This document shows, one piece after another, positions 26,239 through 35,438 of a stretch of 64,000 nucleotides of DNA. Both the position numbers and the translations under genes were made by a program. Source of the stretch: Bacillota bacterium (GTDB lineage Bacteria > Bacillota > Clostridia > Lachnospirales > Lachnospiraceae); assembly GCA_023399055.1 (NCBI GenBank), contig JAEWQV010000034.1, forward strand, positions 1-64,000, read 5' to 3'. Within the stretch, counting starts at the first letter, position 1. Every line of letters starts with the position of its first letter. The notes under the pieces were generated by a model. The model worked only from the letters and a program-made list of their open reading frames with translations. It did no database searches and had not been told where the DNA came from.

Positions 26239-27234
26239 ATGAGGCAAATTATAATAAAAAGAAAGAAAAGGCTTCTTACACTAATGACCTTGGTTGTACT
26301 CCTGTTGTTATTCCTTGTGTTTTGGCAATATAAGAGGCATAACAAAGAAACTATATTTGTAATGGGTGGTAATTATTTTAAACAAACAATTGAGCAAGAG
26401 GATAGTTCAGATACAAAAAAGTTGGATGTTGAAACCTACTTCAGACCTTCTAGTTTACCGGTATTAAATAATCGGTATAATACTCGATTCTTTGATGATT
26501 ATTTTGGGAAGAAAGCCTCGAAAATAAACCTCCCTAAAGACTTATTAGCAACTCCGGAGGATACCATATTAAATTACTATAGCATACTAAGAGAGGCAGC
26601 CAATCATGAAGAGGATAAGGGTGCAGGCTGTGGAAGTTTAGGTAACGGAAAGATACCTTATCCGGTGGCATATAACTTTTTATCCACCGAATACAAAAAG
26701 AAACTAAATTACAAAGAATATATGGACACCTTTAAAAATATTTTACATATCAACCTAATTAAGTATAGGGAAATCCCCATATATGACAATCCTTCAAATA
26801 AAAAACGTTATTTTGTTGAGCTTGAAACAATTGAAGGGACTGAAAAGTATACTGGTGTTTTTGCCTATTATTATGGTTTTGTTGATTTGGTAGAGGAGAA
26901 TGGTAGGTACTATATAGATAATCTAGAATTCGTGGGTGAAGATTATTTGTGCGCGCCTTATCATGGTTGGTCTCACGATGCGGAAGCTTCTGTACAGATA
27001 CGTTATGGGGGATGGTGTTCGATGATTAAGGAAATGTATCCTATTGTACAGGATGGTTATATTAAGAATGTTTCCTTTAAAGGTACAGATGGGAATGATT
27101 ATTTAATTGTGTTCTATCAATTAACCAATGATACAGATATTGAAATTTCACAATATAAGAAACAAGAAGGTGGAGAATGGGAGCTTATCAAGCTCAATCC
27201 AGAGGATTGCCTGAAGGAAAAAGTAAAGGAATAA
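26239..27234 (+). CDS. Membrane-anchored protein of unknown function
   Basis: A 331-residue protein with a basic N-terminus and one membrane segment (about 12-30), followed by an extracytoplasmic domain of about 300 residues. It contains several Cys (CGS near 134, LCAPY near 238, GWCSM near 259) and a Trp/Tyr-rich middle. I see no known domain. The upstream ribosome site is weak. Confidence 0.55.
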   Translation: MRQIIIKRKKRLLTLMTLVVLLLLFLVFWQYKRHNKETIFVMGGNYFKQTIEQEDSSDTKKLDVETYFRPSSLPVLNNRYNTRFFDDYFGKKASKINLPKDLLATPEDTILNYYSILREAANHEEDKGAGCGSLGNGKIPYPVAYNFLSTEYKKKLNYKEYMDTFKNILHINLIKYREIPIYDNPSNKKRYFVELETIEGTEKYTGVFAYYYGFVDLVEENGRYYIDNLEFVGEDYLCAPYHGWSHDAEASVQIRYGGWCSMIKEMYPIVQDGYIKNVSFKGTDGNDYLIVFYQLTNDTDIEISQYKKQEGGEWELIKLNPEDCLKEKVKE

Positions 27235-27295
27235 AAATAAAAAGTATCTCCTTTCCTATCGTGATAATTATATAATGTATGCATTGACACGCATG

Positions 27296-27323
27296 AAAAA
27301 AGAACAGCTTTGGCTGTTCTTTT
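27296..27323. terminator. Intrinsic terminator
   Basis: AAAAAGAACAGC and GCTGTTCTTTT form a short stable hairpin with a 5-base loop (CTTTG region) and an A-run on one side and T-run on the other. It ends the preceding gene and could act in both directions. Confidence 0.8.
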
Positions 27324-27484
27324 AAAATTAATAGGAAGTTCACCTTATTAATTCAGATATGCTCCTGGTCCATCCAGATATAGTTAATTTATGGTAGAAT
27401 TGTTTTGCTGAATGAATTATAATAATAGAAATACAGTTATAAACAGGTGGATAAAATTCACCTAAAAATAAGGAGGGATGTAAG

Positions 27485-27955
27485 ATGAATTCATTTGAAA
27501 AGGCAATGAATACAATGACGGAACTATTTGCAAGTGACCGACAATTTGCATTTGCTACGGCAAAAGACAATGTTCCAACGGTACGTATGATTGACACCTA
27601 TTATGATTCTGGAGCATTTTATGTTGTAACCTATAAGAAGTCAAGAAAAGTTCAAGAAATAGAGCATAATCCCAATGTTTCCCTTTGTAAGGACTGCTAC
27701 CGATTCGATGGTAGAGCATATGAGATTGGACATCCTTTACTCCCTCAAAATAAAGACATCCGTGAAAATTTAATGAAAGCCTTTGAGCCCTGGTATTTTA
27801 AACATAACAATGAGCAGGATGAATTTATGTGCTATGTAAAAGTTGAATTAGATAAGGGTTTTTGCTATAAGGATGGCGCAGGCTATCAAATTGACTTTAA
27901 CCTTAAAGAGGCGGAGACTTTTCCGTTCCAATATGAAATTGTCATGACGGACTAA
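27485..27955 (+). CDS. Pyridoxamine 5'-phosphate oxidase-fold protein
   Basis: A 156-residue protein with the split beta-barrel of the flavin-binding PNPOx-like family: FAFATAKDNVPTVRMIDTYY at about residues 20-39 and VVTYKKSRKVQEIEHNPNVSL at about 47-67 correspond to the usual strands and cofactor-contact region. These proteins bind FMN, F420 or heme and often act as stress-related oxidoreductases. AAGGAGG precedes the start. The nitrilase-family gene follows after 15 bases, so the two are probably co-transcribed. Confidence 0.8.
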   Translation: MNSFEKAMNTMTELFASDRQFAFATAKDNVPTVRMIDTYYDSGAFYVVTYKKSRKVQEIEHNPNVSLCKDCYRFDGRAYEIGHPLLPQNKDIRENLMKAFEPWYFKHNNEQDEFMCYVKVELDKGFCYKDGAGYQIDFNLKEAETFPFQYEIVMTD

Positions 27956-27970
27956 ATTGGAGGCAGCGAC

Positions 27971-28849
27971 ATGAATCACTTTAAAGTGGCTATGATTCAA
28001 CATAAGATTACGGGTATTGACCAGCAAAAAAACACAGAATTAGGACTTCAATATGTCAGGCAGGCAAAGCAGATGGGGGCAGATTTCGTACTGTTTCCAG
28101 AGTGTTGGATAACCTCGTATCATCCACCAGACATTCTATGTAGGAAAAGACCCTTTGAAGAAGTTGAGCAGGAACCTGAATTTATAGCGTGGAGGGAGAG
28201 TGCATTGACAGAAGAGAGCGAATCAATAAAAAGTTTCTGTCAACTTGCCAAAGAGTTATCGATTGGTATTGAGATAACTGGATTTACAAAAGGTCAAAGG
28301 TCTGCACAAAATACTGCTTTTATTATTAATCGAGAAGGGGAAATAATACTTAAGTACAGTAAGGTACATACCTGTGATTTTGACTGGGAGGGTTATCTGG
28401 AAAGTGGGGAGCAATTTAATGTTTGCTACTTTGACGATATTTGTCTTGGAGTAATGATTTGTTATGACAGAGAATATCCGGAAAGCGCTCGAGAGTTGAT
28501 GTTACAAGGTGCTGAGCTGATTTTGATGCCAAATGACTGTGACGGTATGAAACCAAGACTGCAGGAATTATCTGTTCGAGCTCTTGAGAACATGGTAGGA
28601 ATAGCAATGGCTAATCCCCCAGGTGAAAATGCCGGTCATTCCTGTGCTTTTTATCCTATGGTATGGGATAAAGAGGGGAATATAATTGATAATACAATAA
28701 TAGTTGCAGATAGCAGGGTGGAAGGCATTGTATTGGCTATGTTTGATATGGATGCAATAAGAGAACATCGAAGTCGAGAGGACATGGGTAAATATAGGAA
28801 ACCGAGAGCGTACAAGCATCTGTTGGGAGAAAGATTTTCTCTTAATTAG
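27971..28849 (+). CDS. Carbon-nitrogen hydrolase (nitrilase family)
   Basis: A 292-residue hydrolase with the Glu-Lys-Cys triad of the nitrilase superfamily: Glu in LFPECW (about residue 44), Lys in YSKVHTCDF (about 121) and Cys in VMICYDREYPES (about 157). The family cleaves amides, nitriles or carbamoyl groups in the cytoplasm. It follows the PNPOx-like gene closely, suggesting one transcript. The substrate is unknown. Confidence 0.88.
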   Translation: MNHFKVAMIQHKITGIDQQKNTELGLQYVRQAKQMGADFVLFPECWITSYHPPDILCRKRPFEEVEQEPEFIAWRESALTEESESIKSFCQLAKELSIGIEITGFTKGQRSAQNTAFIINREGEIILKYSKVHTCDFDWEGYLESGEQFNVCYFDDICLGVMICYDREYPESARELMLQGAELILMPNDCDGMKPRLQELSVRALENMVGIAMANPPGENAGHSCAFYPMVWDKEGNIIDNTIIVADSRVEGIVLAMFDMDAIREHRSREDMGKYRKPRAYKHLLGERFSLN

Positions 28850-28886
28850 CTGTTGAATCATACTTCAGATATTTGGAGGCATCAAT

Positions 28887-29091
28887 ATGGAAATGTTAAT
28901 TAAAAGAGCGTCAAAAGAAGATGTGGAGAAGGTTAAGACAGGGTTTGGCAACTAAACTCTTACAAGAGGTTATTGCAGAAGCGAGGAAGCTTGGAGTGGG
29001 TGAGCTATATTTAAATGCAACGGAAGCTGGAAGACCTGTTTATGAGAAGTTGGACTTCAAACCTTTAGAAAATGAAATGGAGAACCTATGA
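28887..29091 (+). pseudogene. GNAT acetyltransferase remnant (deletion plus frameshift)
   Basis: After a GGAGG site an ATG opens the frame MEMLIKRASKEDVEKV, a typical GNAT start, but it hits a stop at 28953-28955. In another frame the C-terminal half continues from RQGLATKLLQEVIAEARK to PVYEKLDFKPLENE, the acetyl-CoA-binding and final part of a GNAT protein. The central part is missing. The reading frame of the remnant ends at a TGA that overlaps the ATG of the next gene. Confidence 0.8.
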
Positions 29092-29684
29092 ATATTGAAA
29101 TTAAAAAACTAACACCAGAGCTAATTGAGGATTACTTATATTATTTTGATTATGTGGGATTTACCGATCATGAGGAGTGGGCTGGATGCTACTGTGTATA
29201 CTATCATTGGAATGATAAATTACAAGCAGAAAGAGATGCGTATGAGTTAAATGGTGGCTCTTGCTTTAAGAGGGAGTTAGCCGTTAAAATGATTGAACAA
29301 GGTAGACTGCAAGGATATCTGGCATATATTGATAATGAGGTGGTAGGTTGGTGTAATGCTAATGATAGAGGTGAATTTGAAGCCTTCAATCCAAAAAATG
29401 CACCGGAGCTATGGGAAGATTATAAGGTGTCAGAAAAGGTTAGGTCGATTGTTTGCTATTCAATTGCACCTAATATGCGCCGTAAAGGAATTGCAACAAA
29501 GCTGTTAGAGAAGGTCTGTAAAGACGCATCTTTAGAGGGATATACCTATGTTGAGGCATATCCGACCATTTATATTGATAATCATCAGCATAATTACCAC
29601 GGAGCGTATTCCATCTACAAAAAATCTGGCTTCGTGTCCCATAGAAAGCTAGAAGAGATTATTGTAGTTAGAAAGTATCTATAA
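29088..29684 (+). CDS. GNAT family N-acetyltransferase
   Basis: A 198-residue acetyltransferase with motif A in VRSIVCYSIAPNMRRKGIATKLL (split: CYSIAPNMRR and KGIATKLLEKV, about residues 122-144). The C-terminal NYHGAYSIYKKSGF completes the fold. Its start codon overlaps the stop of the remnant upstream, so translation was once coupled to that gene. The substrate is unknown. Confidence 0.88.
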   Translation: MNIEIKKLTPELIEDYLYYFDYVGFTDHEEWAGCYCVYYHWNDKLQAERDAYELNGGSCFKRELAVKMIEQGRLQGYLAYIDNEVVGWCNANDRGEFEAFNPKNAPELWEDYKVSEKVRSIVCYSIAPNMRRKGIATKLLEKVCKDASLEGYTYVEAYPTIYIDNHQHNYHGAYSIYKKSGFVSHRKLEEIIVVRKYL

Positions 29685-29691
29685 AATAACA

Positions 29692-29720
29692 TTTACAAAT
29701 GATTTAAACTGTAATATAAT
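29692..29720 (+). promoter_or_regulatory. Strong promoter of the structured RNA
   Basis: TTTACA (29692-29697) and a perfect TATAAT (29715-29720) are 17 bp apart. Transcription should start near 29727. Confidence 0.75.
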
Positions 29721-29726
29721 TGTTAA

Positions 29727-29918
29727 ATAAATAACAAAAATATCGTTCTGACCATGAGGGTTAGCCCAAATAGGAAGGCGACAGATTAGAATAAACTAAT
29801 ACATAGAAACGTATCGTAAAGAAGGGGTTAGTGCATTCACAGTATATGCCCCTGTCTCATACTACCTATCCTATGATTTAGATAACCTATCCCTGTGCCT
29901 CCGGGCACAGGGATTTTT
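29727..29918 (+). ncRNA. Structured RNA of unknown class upstream of hydE
   Basis: The stretch runs from the predicted start to an intrinsic terminator, about 190 bases, with no open frame. Nested pairings can be drawn: GGTTA (29759-29763) with TAACC (29883-29887), ATAGGA (29770-29775) with TCCTAT (29869-29874), and GACAG (29780-29784) with CTGTC (29852-29856). These enclose a junction with small hairpins, including ATTAG/CTAAT and GGGG/CCCC (29824-29827 with 29849-29852, sharing one base). The size and long closing stem would fit a 6S-like RNA, but a cis-acting hydE leader is equally possible. I match it to no riboswitch class I know. Confidence 0.6.
29891..29918 (+). terminator. Intrinsic terminator of the structured RNA
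   Basis: CCCTGTGCC and GGCACAGGG form a perfect 9-bp stem closed by the loop TCCG, a UNCG tetraloop, followed by ATTTTT. It lies 57 bases before the hydE start codon. Confidence 0.85.
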
Positions 29919-29974
29919 GCGCCTTTATGGTATGGAGTTTATGTAGTATTTGCAATCTAAGAATGGAGATGTAT

Positions 29975-31045
29975 ATGACAAAGACGAGAGAATTAATTGA
30001 AAAGCTCGACAGGCAGGGAGAATTGAATAAGGAAGAATTAATTACGTTGCTATCGGAGATTTCCGAGGAAGAGAATGAGATTCTCCGCGAGAAGGCTCGC
30101 CGTACTGCACATCGATTCTTTGGCAATAAGATTTATACCAGAGGTTTAATCGAATTTACGAATTACTGTAAAAATGACTGTTATTACTGCGGTATCAGAA
30201 GGAGTAATCGGGAGGTAGAACGTTATCGATTGACAAAAGAAGATATCTTAAATTGTTGCAAGGTGGGTTATGAACTTGACTTTCGTACCTTCGTGTTACA
30301 GGGTGGTGAGGATGGCAGCTATAAGGATGAGGATATTGTTGAAATAGTTCAGTTGATTAAGAAGGAATATCCAGATTGTGCAATCACGCTATCCATTGGG
30401 GAGAAAAGCTATGAGAGCTATCTTAAATATTATGAAGCAGGAGCCGACCGGTATTTATTGCGACATGAGACAGCCAATGATATGCATTATCGCAAACTTC
30501 ATCCAGAGAACCTTACACTAGCAAATAGAAAGCAATGTCTGAAAGATCTGAAAGAAATTGGCTATCAGGTTGGTGCCGGCTTTATGGTTGGGTCCCCTGG
30601 GCAAACGCTGGAGAATCTGGCAGAAGATTTATTATATGTAAAAGAGCTTTCACCACAGATGATAGGAATTGGTCCGTTTCTTCCTCATCACGAGACACCT
30701 TTTGCAAACGAAGCAAAAGGAAGCATGGATCAGACCCTATTATTGATTAGCATATTAAGATTATTAATTCCAAATGCACTTATTCCGGCAACAACTGCAC
30801 TTGGTACCATTCATCCCAATGGCAGAGAGCTGGGAATTCTGGCAGGTGCTAATGTGGTAATGCCGAATTTATCGCCTACGGTTGTCCGTAAGAAATATCA
30901 ATTATATGATAATAAAATTTGTACTGGTGATGAGGCTGCCGAGTGTCGTTTCTGCCTCTCCAATCGAATGAAGAAAATAGGTTATGAACTAGCTGTTGAT
31001 CGTGGGGATTATCAATCAATTGAATCTTTTGCCCACATTTCATAA
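29975..31045 (+). CDS. hydE: [FeFe]-hydrogenase maturase HydE (radical SAM)
   Basis: A 356-residue radical SAM enzyme with CKNDCYYCG, the CX3CX2C cluster motif (Cys 65, 69, 72), and SAM-site features such as GGEDG (the GGE motif). A second Cys set near the C-terminus (CTGDEAAECRFC) could bind a further cluster. HydE, HydF and HydG together build the H-cluster; HydE makes part of the di-iron subsite. hydG follows after 14 bases. I chose the ATG at 29975 after GGAG because it gives the usual N-terminus; the frame is open from 29927. Confidence 0.92.
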   Translation: MTKTRELIEKLDRQGELNKEELITLLSEISEEENEILREKARRTAHRFFGNKIYTRGLIEFTNYCKNDCYYCGIRRSNREVERYRLTKEDILNCCKVGYELDFRTFVLQGGEDGSYKDEDIVEIVQLIKKEYPDCAITLSIGEKSYESYLKYYEAGADRYLLRHETANDMHYRKLHPENLTLANRKQCLKDLKEIGYQVGAGFMVGSPGQTLENLAEDLLYVKELSPQMIGIGPFLPHHETPFANEAKGSMDQTLLLISILRLLIPNALIPATTALGTIHPNGRELGILAGANVVMPNLSPTVVRKKYQLYDNKICTGDEAAECRFCLSNRMKKIGYELAVDRGDYQSIESFAHIS

Positions 31046-31059
31046 AAGGAGATACGAAC

Positions 31060-32478
31060 ATGTATGATGTAATGTCAAAGAAAGCAGAAGAATTTATCAG
31101 TCACGAGGAAATTCTTGCGACTTTAGAATATGCCAGTGCAAATAAGAATAACAGAGAATTGATAGACAGTATTCTTGAAAAGGCAGCTAAAATGCAGGGA
31201 ATAACTCATAGGGAAGCCTCTGTTTTACTAGAATGTGACCAAGAGGAAGATATTCAAAAAATATATGACCTTGCCATCAAGATTAAAGAGAAATTCTATG
31301 GCAACCGTATCGTTATGTTTGCTCCACTCTATCTTTCAAATTATTGTGTAAATGGTTGTGTCTACTGCCCCTATCATTATATAAATAAACATATCTCGCG
31401 TAAGAAGTTAACCCAAGAGGAAATTAGACGGGAAGTAATTGCTCTTCAGGATATGGGACATAAGCGTCTGGCACTGGAGGCAGGGGAAGACCCTGTGAAT
31501 AATCCATTGGATTATATTTTAGAAAGTATTAATACCATCTACTCCATCAAACATAAAAACGGTGCCATCCGCAGAGTGAATGTTAATATAGCAGCTACAA
31601 CAGTGGAGGATTATGCAAAACTTAAGGATGCAGGAATTGGGACCTATATTTTATTTCAGGAGACTTATCATAAAGAGAACTATGAAAAACTTCATCCTAC
31701 TGGTCCAAAGCATAATTATGCTTATCATACAGAGGCAATGGACCGTGCAATGGAAGCAGGAATAGATGATGTGGGCTTAGGAGTTTTATATGGACTTAAT
31801 ATGTATCGTTATGACTTTGCAGGAATATTAATGCATGCGGAACATTTGGAAGCAGCCATGGGGTGTGGTCCCCATACCATCAGCGTTCCCCGCATTCGAC
31901 CAGCAGATGATATAGATGCTGGAAGCTTTAAGGATTCTATTTCAGATGAAATATTTGAGAAGATTGTAGCAATCCTTAGAATTGCGGTTCCTTATACAGG
32001 AATTATTGTATCAACCCGTGAATCACAAAAAAGTAGAGAAAAAGTATTAAAACTAGGGGTGTCTCAAATCAGTGGTGGCTCTAAAACCAGTGTGGGAGGA
32101 TATGCAGAAGAAGAACCGGAAGAAGAAAATTCTGCACAGTTTGATGTAGATGATAAGAGAACCCTGGATGAAATCGTTAACTGGCTTTTATCTCTCGGTC
32201 ATATTCCTAGCTTTTGTACCGCTTGTTATCGTGAGGGACGAACCGGAGATCGATTTATGAGCTTGGTAAAATCAGGCCAGATTGCAAACTGTTGTCAGCC
32301 AAATGCTTTGATGACCTTGGAAGAGTATCTTCAGGACTATGCTTCTCAGGATACGAAGATAAAGGGAAGTGAATTAATTGAAAATGAATTAGGACGTATT
32401 CCAAATGAAAAAGTATTGAGGATTGCCAAAGATAATCTAGAAAAGATTAAAACTGGCAGCAGGGATTTCAGATTTTAA
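31060..32478 (+). CDS. hydG: [FeFe]-hydrogenase maturase HydG (tyrosine lyase)
   Basis: A 472-residue radical SAM tyrosine lyase that makes the CO and CN- ligands of the H-cluster. The N-terminal cluster motif is CVNGCVYCPYH (Cys 96, 100, 103). The C-terminal auxiliary cluster motif CTAC...NCC (about residues 386-413, CX2CX22C) separates HydG from ThiH. It is 14 bases after hydE in the same operon. No hydF or hydrogenase gene is in the window. Confidence 0.93.
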   Translation: MYDVMSKKAEEFISHEEILATLEYASANKNNRELIDSILEKAAKMQGITHREASVLLECDQEEDIQKIYDLAIKIKEKFYGNRIVMFAPLYLSNYCVNGCVYCPYHYINKHISRKKLTQEEIRREVIALQDMGHKRLALEAGEDPVNNPLDYILESINTIYSIKHKNGAIRRVNVNIAATTVEDYAKLKDAGIGTYILFQETYHKENYEKLHPTGPKHNYAYHTEAMDRAMEAGIDDVGLGVLYGLNMYRYDFAGILMHAEHLEAAMGCGPHTISVPRIRPADDIDAGSFKDSISDEIFEKIVAILRIAVPYTGIIVSTRESQKSREKVLKLGVSQISGGSKTSVGGYAEEEPEEENSAQFDVDDKRTLDEIVNWLLSLGHIPSFCTACYREGRTGDRFMSLVKSGQIANCCQPNALMTLEEYLQDYASQDTKIKGSELIENELGRIPNEKVLRIAKDNLEKIKTGSRDFRF

Positions 32479-32587
32479 GTAAATTGCCGATAGGTAAATA
32501 GAGGAATTATAAACTTTAGATGTGCAATATACTGTAGTCATATAGGAAATAAAATGGGGTTTACTTACACAAGAGAGAAGGTACTAC

Positions 32588-33565
32588 ATGGAAAGTTTAA
32601 CGAAGAATAAGAAGTCCAAAGACGAAATATTAAGTATGATTCAAAAAGCCTTTGGAGATGACTTGACACCAGAAGAAGTAAAAATAAAAGAGCTCACAGG
32701 TGGGTTCTTTAATGTAGCCTACGAAGTAATAATGAGAGACAGGACAGTAATACTTAAAATTGCACCTCCTTCCAATATTAAGGTTATGACTTACGAACAT
32801 AATATGATGAAAGCAGAAGCAGAGGCGATGCAGCTGGTGTATGAAAAGACGTCAGTTCCCGTGCCTAAAGTGCTTTATTATGATGCATCCCATAGTGTCT
32901 GCAATGCAGATTACTTCTTTATGGAGAAGATAGAAGGGGAATGTTTTTTTGAACTAAATATAAAAGAACTGATTTCAAGTGAAGTGCAGAAGCAAATATA
33001 TAAGGAAGTCGGACGCTATAGTAAAGAAATAAACCAAATCAAAGGAGAACGTTTTGGCTATTATGCTTTAACGGAAAAACAAGGTGACAACTGGAAGGAT
33101 GTATTTCTTCAGATGCTGGAAGAAGTACTACAGGATGGTGAACGTGTTGAAATAGGCCTCGGTATCCCCTATGAGGAGGTAAGAAAACTAGTCCTTGAGG
33201 CAAGTCCTGTGTTAGAAGAAGTAAAGGAACCATTTTTGGTACACTGGGATTTATGGGATGGAAATGTATTTGTCCAGGATAATGCGCTTAGTGGAATTAT
33301 TGATTTTGAGAGAGCTATGTGGGCTGACCCTTTAATGGAATTTAACTTTAGAGGACATAATAATATCGAGGAATTCTATGAGGGATATGGATGTAACTTG
33401 CGTGAGACAGCCCCTGTCAGGTCTTTGCTTTATGATATTTATCTCTATGCAATTCTTATCATTGAAACAAACTATAGATTCTATCCAGATGACTGGCAGC
33501 TGAATTTTGCTACAGAACAATTAGAGAAAACAATTATAGCACTTCGACAAGAATTAGAAAAATAA
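32588..33565 (+). CDS. Phosphotransferase family protein (APH-like)
   Basis: A 325-residue kinase-like protein with nucleotide-binding N-lobe (LTGGFFNVAYEV, then VILKIAP), catalytic loop VHWDLWDGNVFV (about residues 218-229, His-x-Asp-x4-Asn) and metal-binding IIDFERAMWADP (about 236-247). The family includes aminoglycoside and other small-molecule kinases; the substrate is unknown. It is followed by a palindromic element that probably serves as terminator. Confidence 0.82.
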   Translation: MESLTKNKKSKDEILSMIQKAFGDDLTPEEVKIKELTGGFFNVAYEVIMRDRTVILKIAPPSNIKVMTYEHNMMKAEAEAMQLVYEKTSVPVPKVLYYDASHSVCNADYFFMEKIEGECFFELNIKELISSEVQKQIYKEVGRYSKEINQIKGERFGYYALTEKQGDNWKDVFLQMLEEVLQDGERVEIGLGIPYEEVRKLVLEASPVLEEVKEPFLVHWDLWDGNVFVQDNALSGIIDFERAMWADPLMEFNFRGHNNIEEFYEGYGCNLRETAPVRSLLYDIYLYAILIIETNYRFYPDDWQLNFATEQLEKTIIALRQELEK

Positions 33566-33580
33566 TTAAAGTATAGATGA

Positions 33581-33660
33581 GGCTGCTGCAAAAGTCTACT
33601 ATATCTAGAGAAAGGGAGTATATATACTCCCTTTCTGCATAGTTACCTTTTTGCACAGCC
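33581..33660. repeat. Palindromic element, copy 1 (GGCTGCTGCAAAA ends)
   Basis: The 80-bp element has inverted ends GGCTGCTGCAAAA and TTTTTGCACAGCC and a central perfect palindrome, GAAAGGGAGTATA with TATACTCCCTTTC. A relative with the same ends and core lies at 62187-62274. Both copies sit between convergent genes and can fold as bidirectional terminators. Confidence 0.75.
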
Positions 33661-33667
33661 CAATAAA

Positions 33668-34159
33668 TTATTGTGGTTTATACATACCCTTGCTTTGCAT
33701 ATAGGCAAAGATTGCTTCTCCATGTTTTTGTTCTTCTGTCTCAATGTGATTAAGTACATCACGTACAGAAGCATCTTTAAATTCAAATATAGCGGTATTA
33801 TAAGTGCCTGCAACATATTTCTCTGTATTTAACATATCTGTACATAAATCTTTATCAGACGCATTAAAACTAGAATCTCCTGAAGCCCAATTGGAAGATT
33901 GTGAAGTAGATGAAGAACTGTTTTGATTATTCTGTCCGCCACCTTGATTCATATCAGGAACTTTTCCAGTTAGTAATTGATTGATCGTCTGTAAGTGTTC
34001 TTTTTCTTTCTGTCCATTTGTGCGAAATACTGCCTTAAGTTGAGGGTCTGCAGCAATTTTCTCATAGTTCTCATATTTTAGAATACACTGCTCCTCATGG
34101 CTTTTTGCATCCTCAAGTAAAAATCTTTCTTTCGTCGTTAATTGAAAATTAGTAATCAT
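33668..34159 (-). CDS. CotF-type spore coat protein (ferritin-like)
   Basis: A 163-residue protein with two ferritin-like helical halves (about 1-65 and 100-155) joined by a Ser/Asn/Gly/Gln-rich linker (about 72-98). The N-terminus LTTKERFLLEDAKSHEEQC and the C-terminal ETEEQKHGEAIFAYM match the CotF spore coat family. It points to sporulation. The gene has a GAGGAGG site on the minus strand and its own upstream region. Confidence 0.85.
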   Translation of the reverse strand: MITNFQLTTKERFLLEDAKSHEEQCILKYENYEKIAADPQLKAVFRTNGQKEKEHLQTINQLLTGKVPDMNQGGGQNNQNSSSSTSQSSNWASGDSSFNASDKDLCTDMLNTEKYVAGTYNTAIFEFKDASVRDVLNHIETEEQKHGEAIFAYMQSKGMYKPQ

Positions 34160-34423
34160 AGTAACACCTCCTCGATTAGTATTTTCAGAGAATATTTATA
34201 TTATTCAAAAACTGGATACAATTTACTTGATTTATTGAATAATTTGCTATATGAAATTAAAAAATTTTAATTAAGTAAATAAATGTAGAAAAACAAAATA
34301 TTATCATATATAATAGTAATAAATACCTAGCCAACATAATAAAAAGATTCAATTAATTATCTATGGAGATACCAGACCAGATCAATTCAGCTAAATAAAC
34401 TACTAAAGTGGAGAAGGAATCCT

Positions 34424-35314
34424 ATGTGTAACAAAGAATTAGACGAATTAATTATTAAGTATGGGATATTAGAAAAAGCGTTTGATCATATACGAGTGAT
34501 TGATCCCTTGGAACATACGGTACTATTTCATAATGGTGCGGATTCTGTTTCAACAGGGTTTCATTGTTTTGAGCTTTTGGGCAAAAATAAGGTCTGTGAG
34601 AATTGTATTTCTATAAGGGCATATCAGGATGATAAAACCTATACAAAGATGGAATATAATAAAGATAATGTATTTTTTATTATTGCAATTCCAGTGGATT
34701 TGCCAGATCGGAGAGTTGTAATCGAGATAATTATCAATGCAACCAGCAGCTTGATTCTAGAAACTAATCAGGGTAATATTTATTCCGAGATGCATGAAGT
34801 AATTGATAAGATGAATAATCTTGTGTTAAAGGATTCGTTAACAGGTGTATATAATCGAAGGTATATTAACGAGAAATTACCAGAGGAAATAAAACACGCA
34901 AGAAATTCAGAGAAGAGCATTTCAATTATTATGGTAGATATTGATTACTTTAAAAAAGTAAATGATACATATGGGCATCTGTGTGGGGATAGAGCTTTAA
35001 AGAAATTTGCACAGATACTTTCCCAAGGACTTAACAGAACAACTGACTGGGTGGCACGATTTGGAGGAGAGGAATTTTTAATCTGTCTTCCAGGAGCCAA
35101 TAATGAAGTTGCAGGACAGATAGCAGAGAGATTACGCAAAAAGATTGAAAAAAGTGTAATAACCTACGGAAATAAAAAGTTTCAGATAACAGCTAGTTTT
35201 GGTATTCACACAATTACGCCAGGCAAGCATAGTACAATGAATGAAGTACTGGAACTAGCGGACGGTAAGCTTTATGAAGCAAAACATAATGGAAGAAATA
35301 GAGTTGAAAAGTAA
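34424..35314 (+). CDS. Diguanylate cyclase with PAS-like Cys sensor
   Basis: A 296-residue protein. The N-terminal 125 residues form a PAS-like sensor with the Cys pattern FHCFELLGKNKVCENC (about residues 47-62). A short helical linker leads to a GGDEF domain (about 135-290) with active site GGEEF and an RTTD product-inhibition site five residues before it, so it should make cyclic di-GMP and be feedback controlled. The protein is cytoplasmic. The Cys cluster may sense redox state or bind a metal; this is inferred. Confidence 0.9.
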   Translation: MCNKELDELIIKYGILEKAFDHIRVIDPLEHTVLFHNGADSVSTGFHCFELLGKNKVCENCISIRAYQDDKTYTKMEYNKDNVFFIIAIPVDLPDRRVVIEIIINATSSLILETNQGNIYSEMHEVIDKMNNLVLKDSLTGVYNRRYINEKLPEEIKHARNSEKSISIIMVDIDYFKKVNDTYGHLCGDRALKKFAQILSQGLNRTTDWVARFGGEEFLICLPGANNEVAGQIAERLRKKIEKSVITYGNKKFQITASFGIHTITPGKHSTMNEVLELADGKLYEAKHNGRNRVEK

Positions 35315-35325
35315 AACTGTTTATA

Positions 35326-35375
35326 AAGACCCGGTTATAACAATGGATAAAATTCTCTTGTTATAGCCGGGTCTT
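35326..35375. terminator. Bidirectional terminator
   Basis: AAGACCCGGTTATAACAA (35326-35343) pairs with TTGTTATAGCCGGGTCTT (35358-35375) with one mismatch. It separates two convergent genes. Confidence 0.8.
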
Positions 35376-35438
35376 CTTGATTATTGTTTTCAATTCATCA
35401 GAATTAAAATGATATTTCAGTTCATCAAACTTAGGAGT

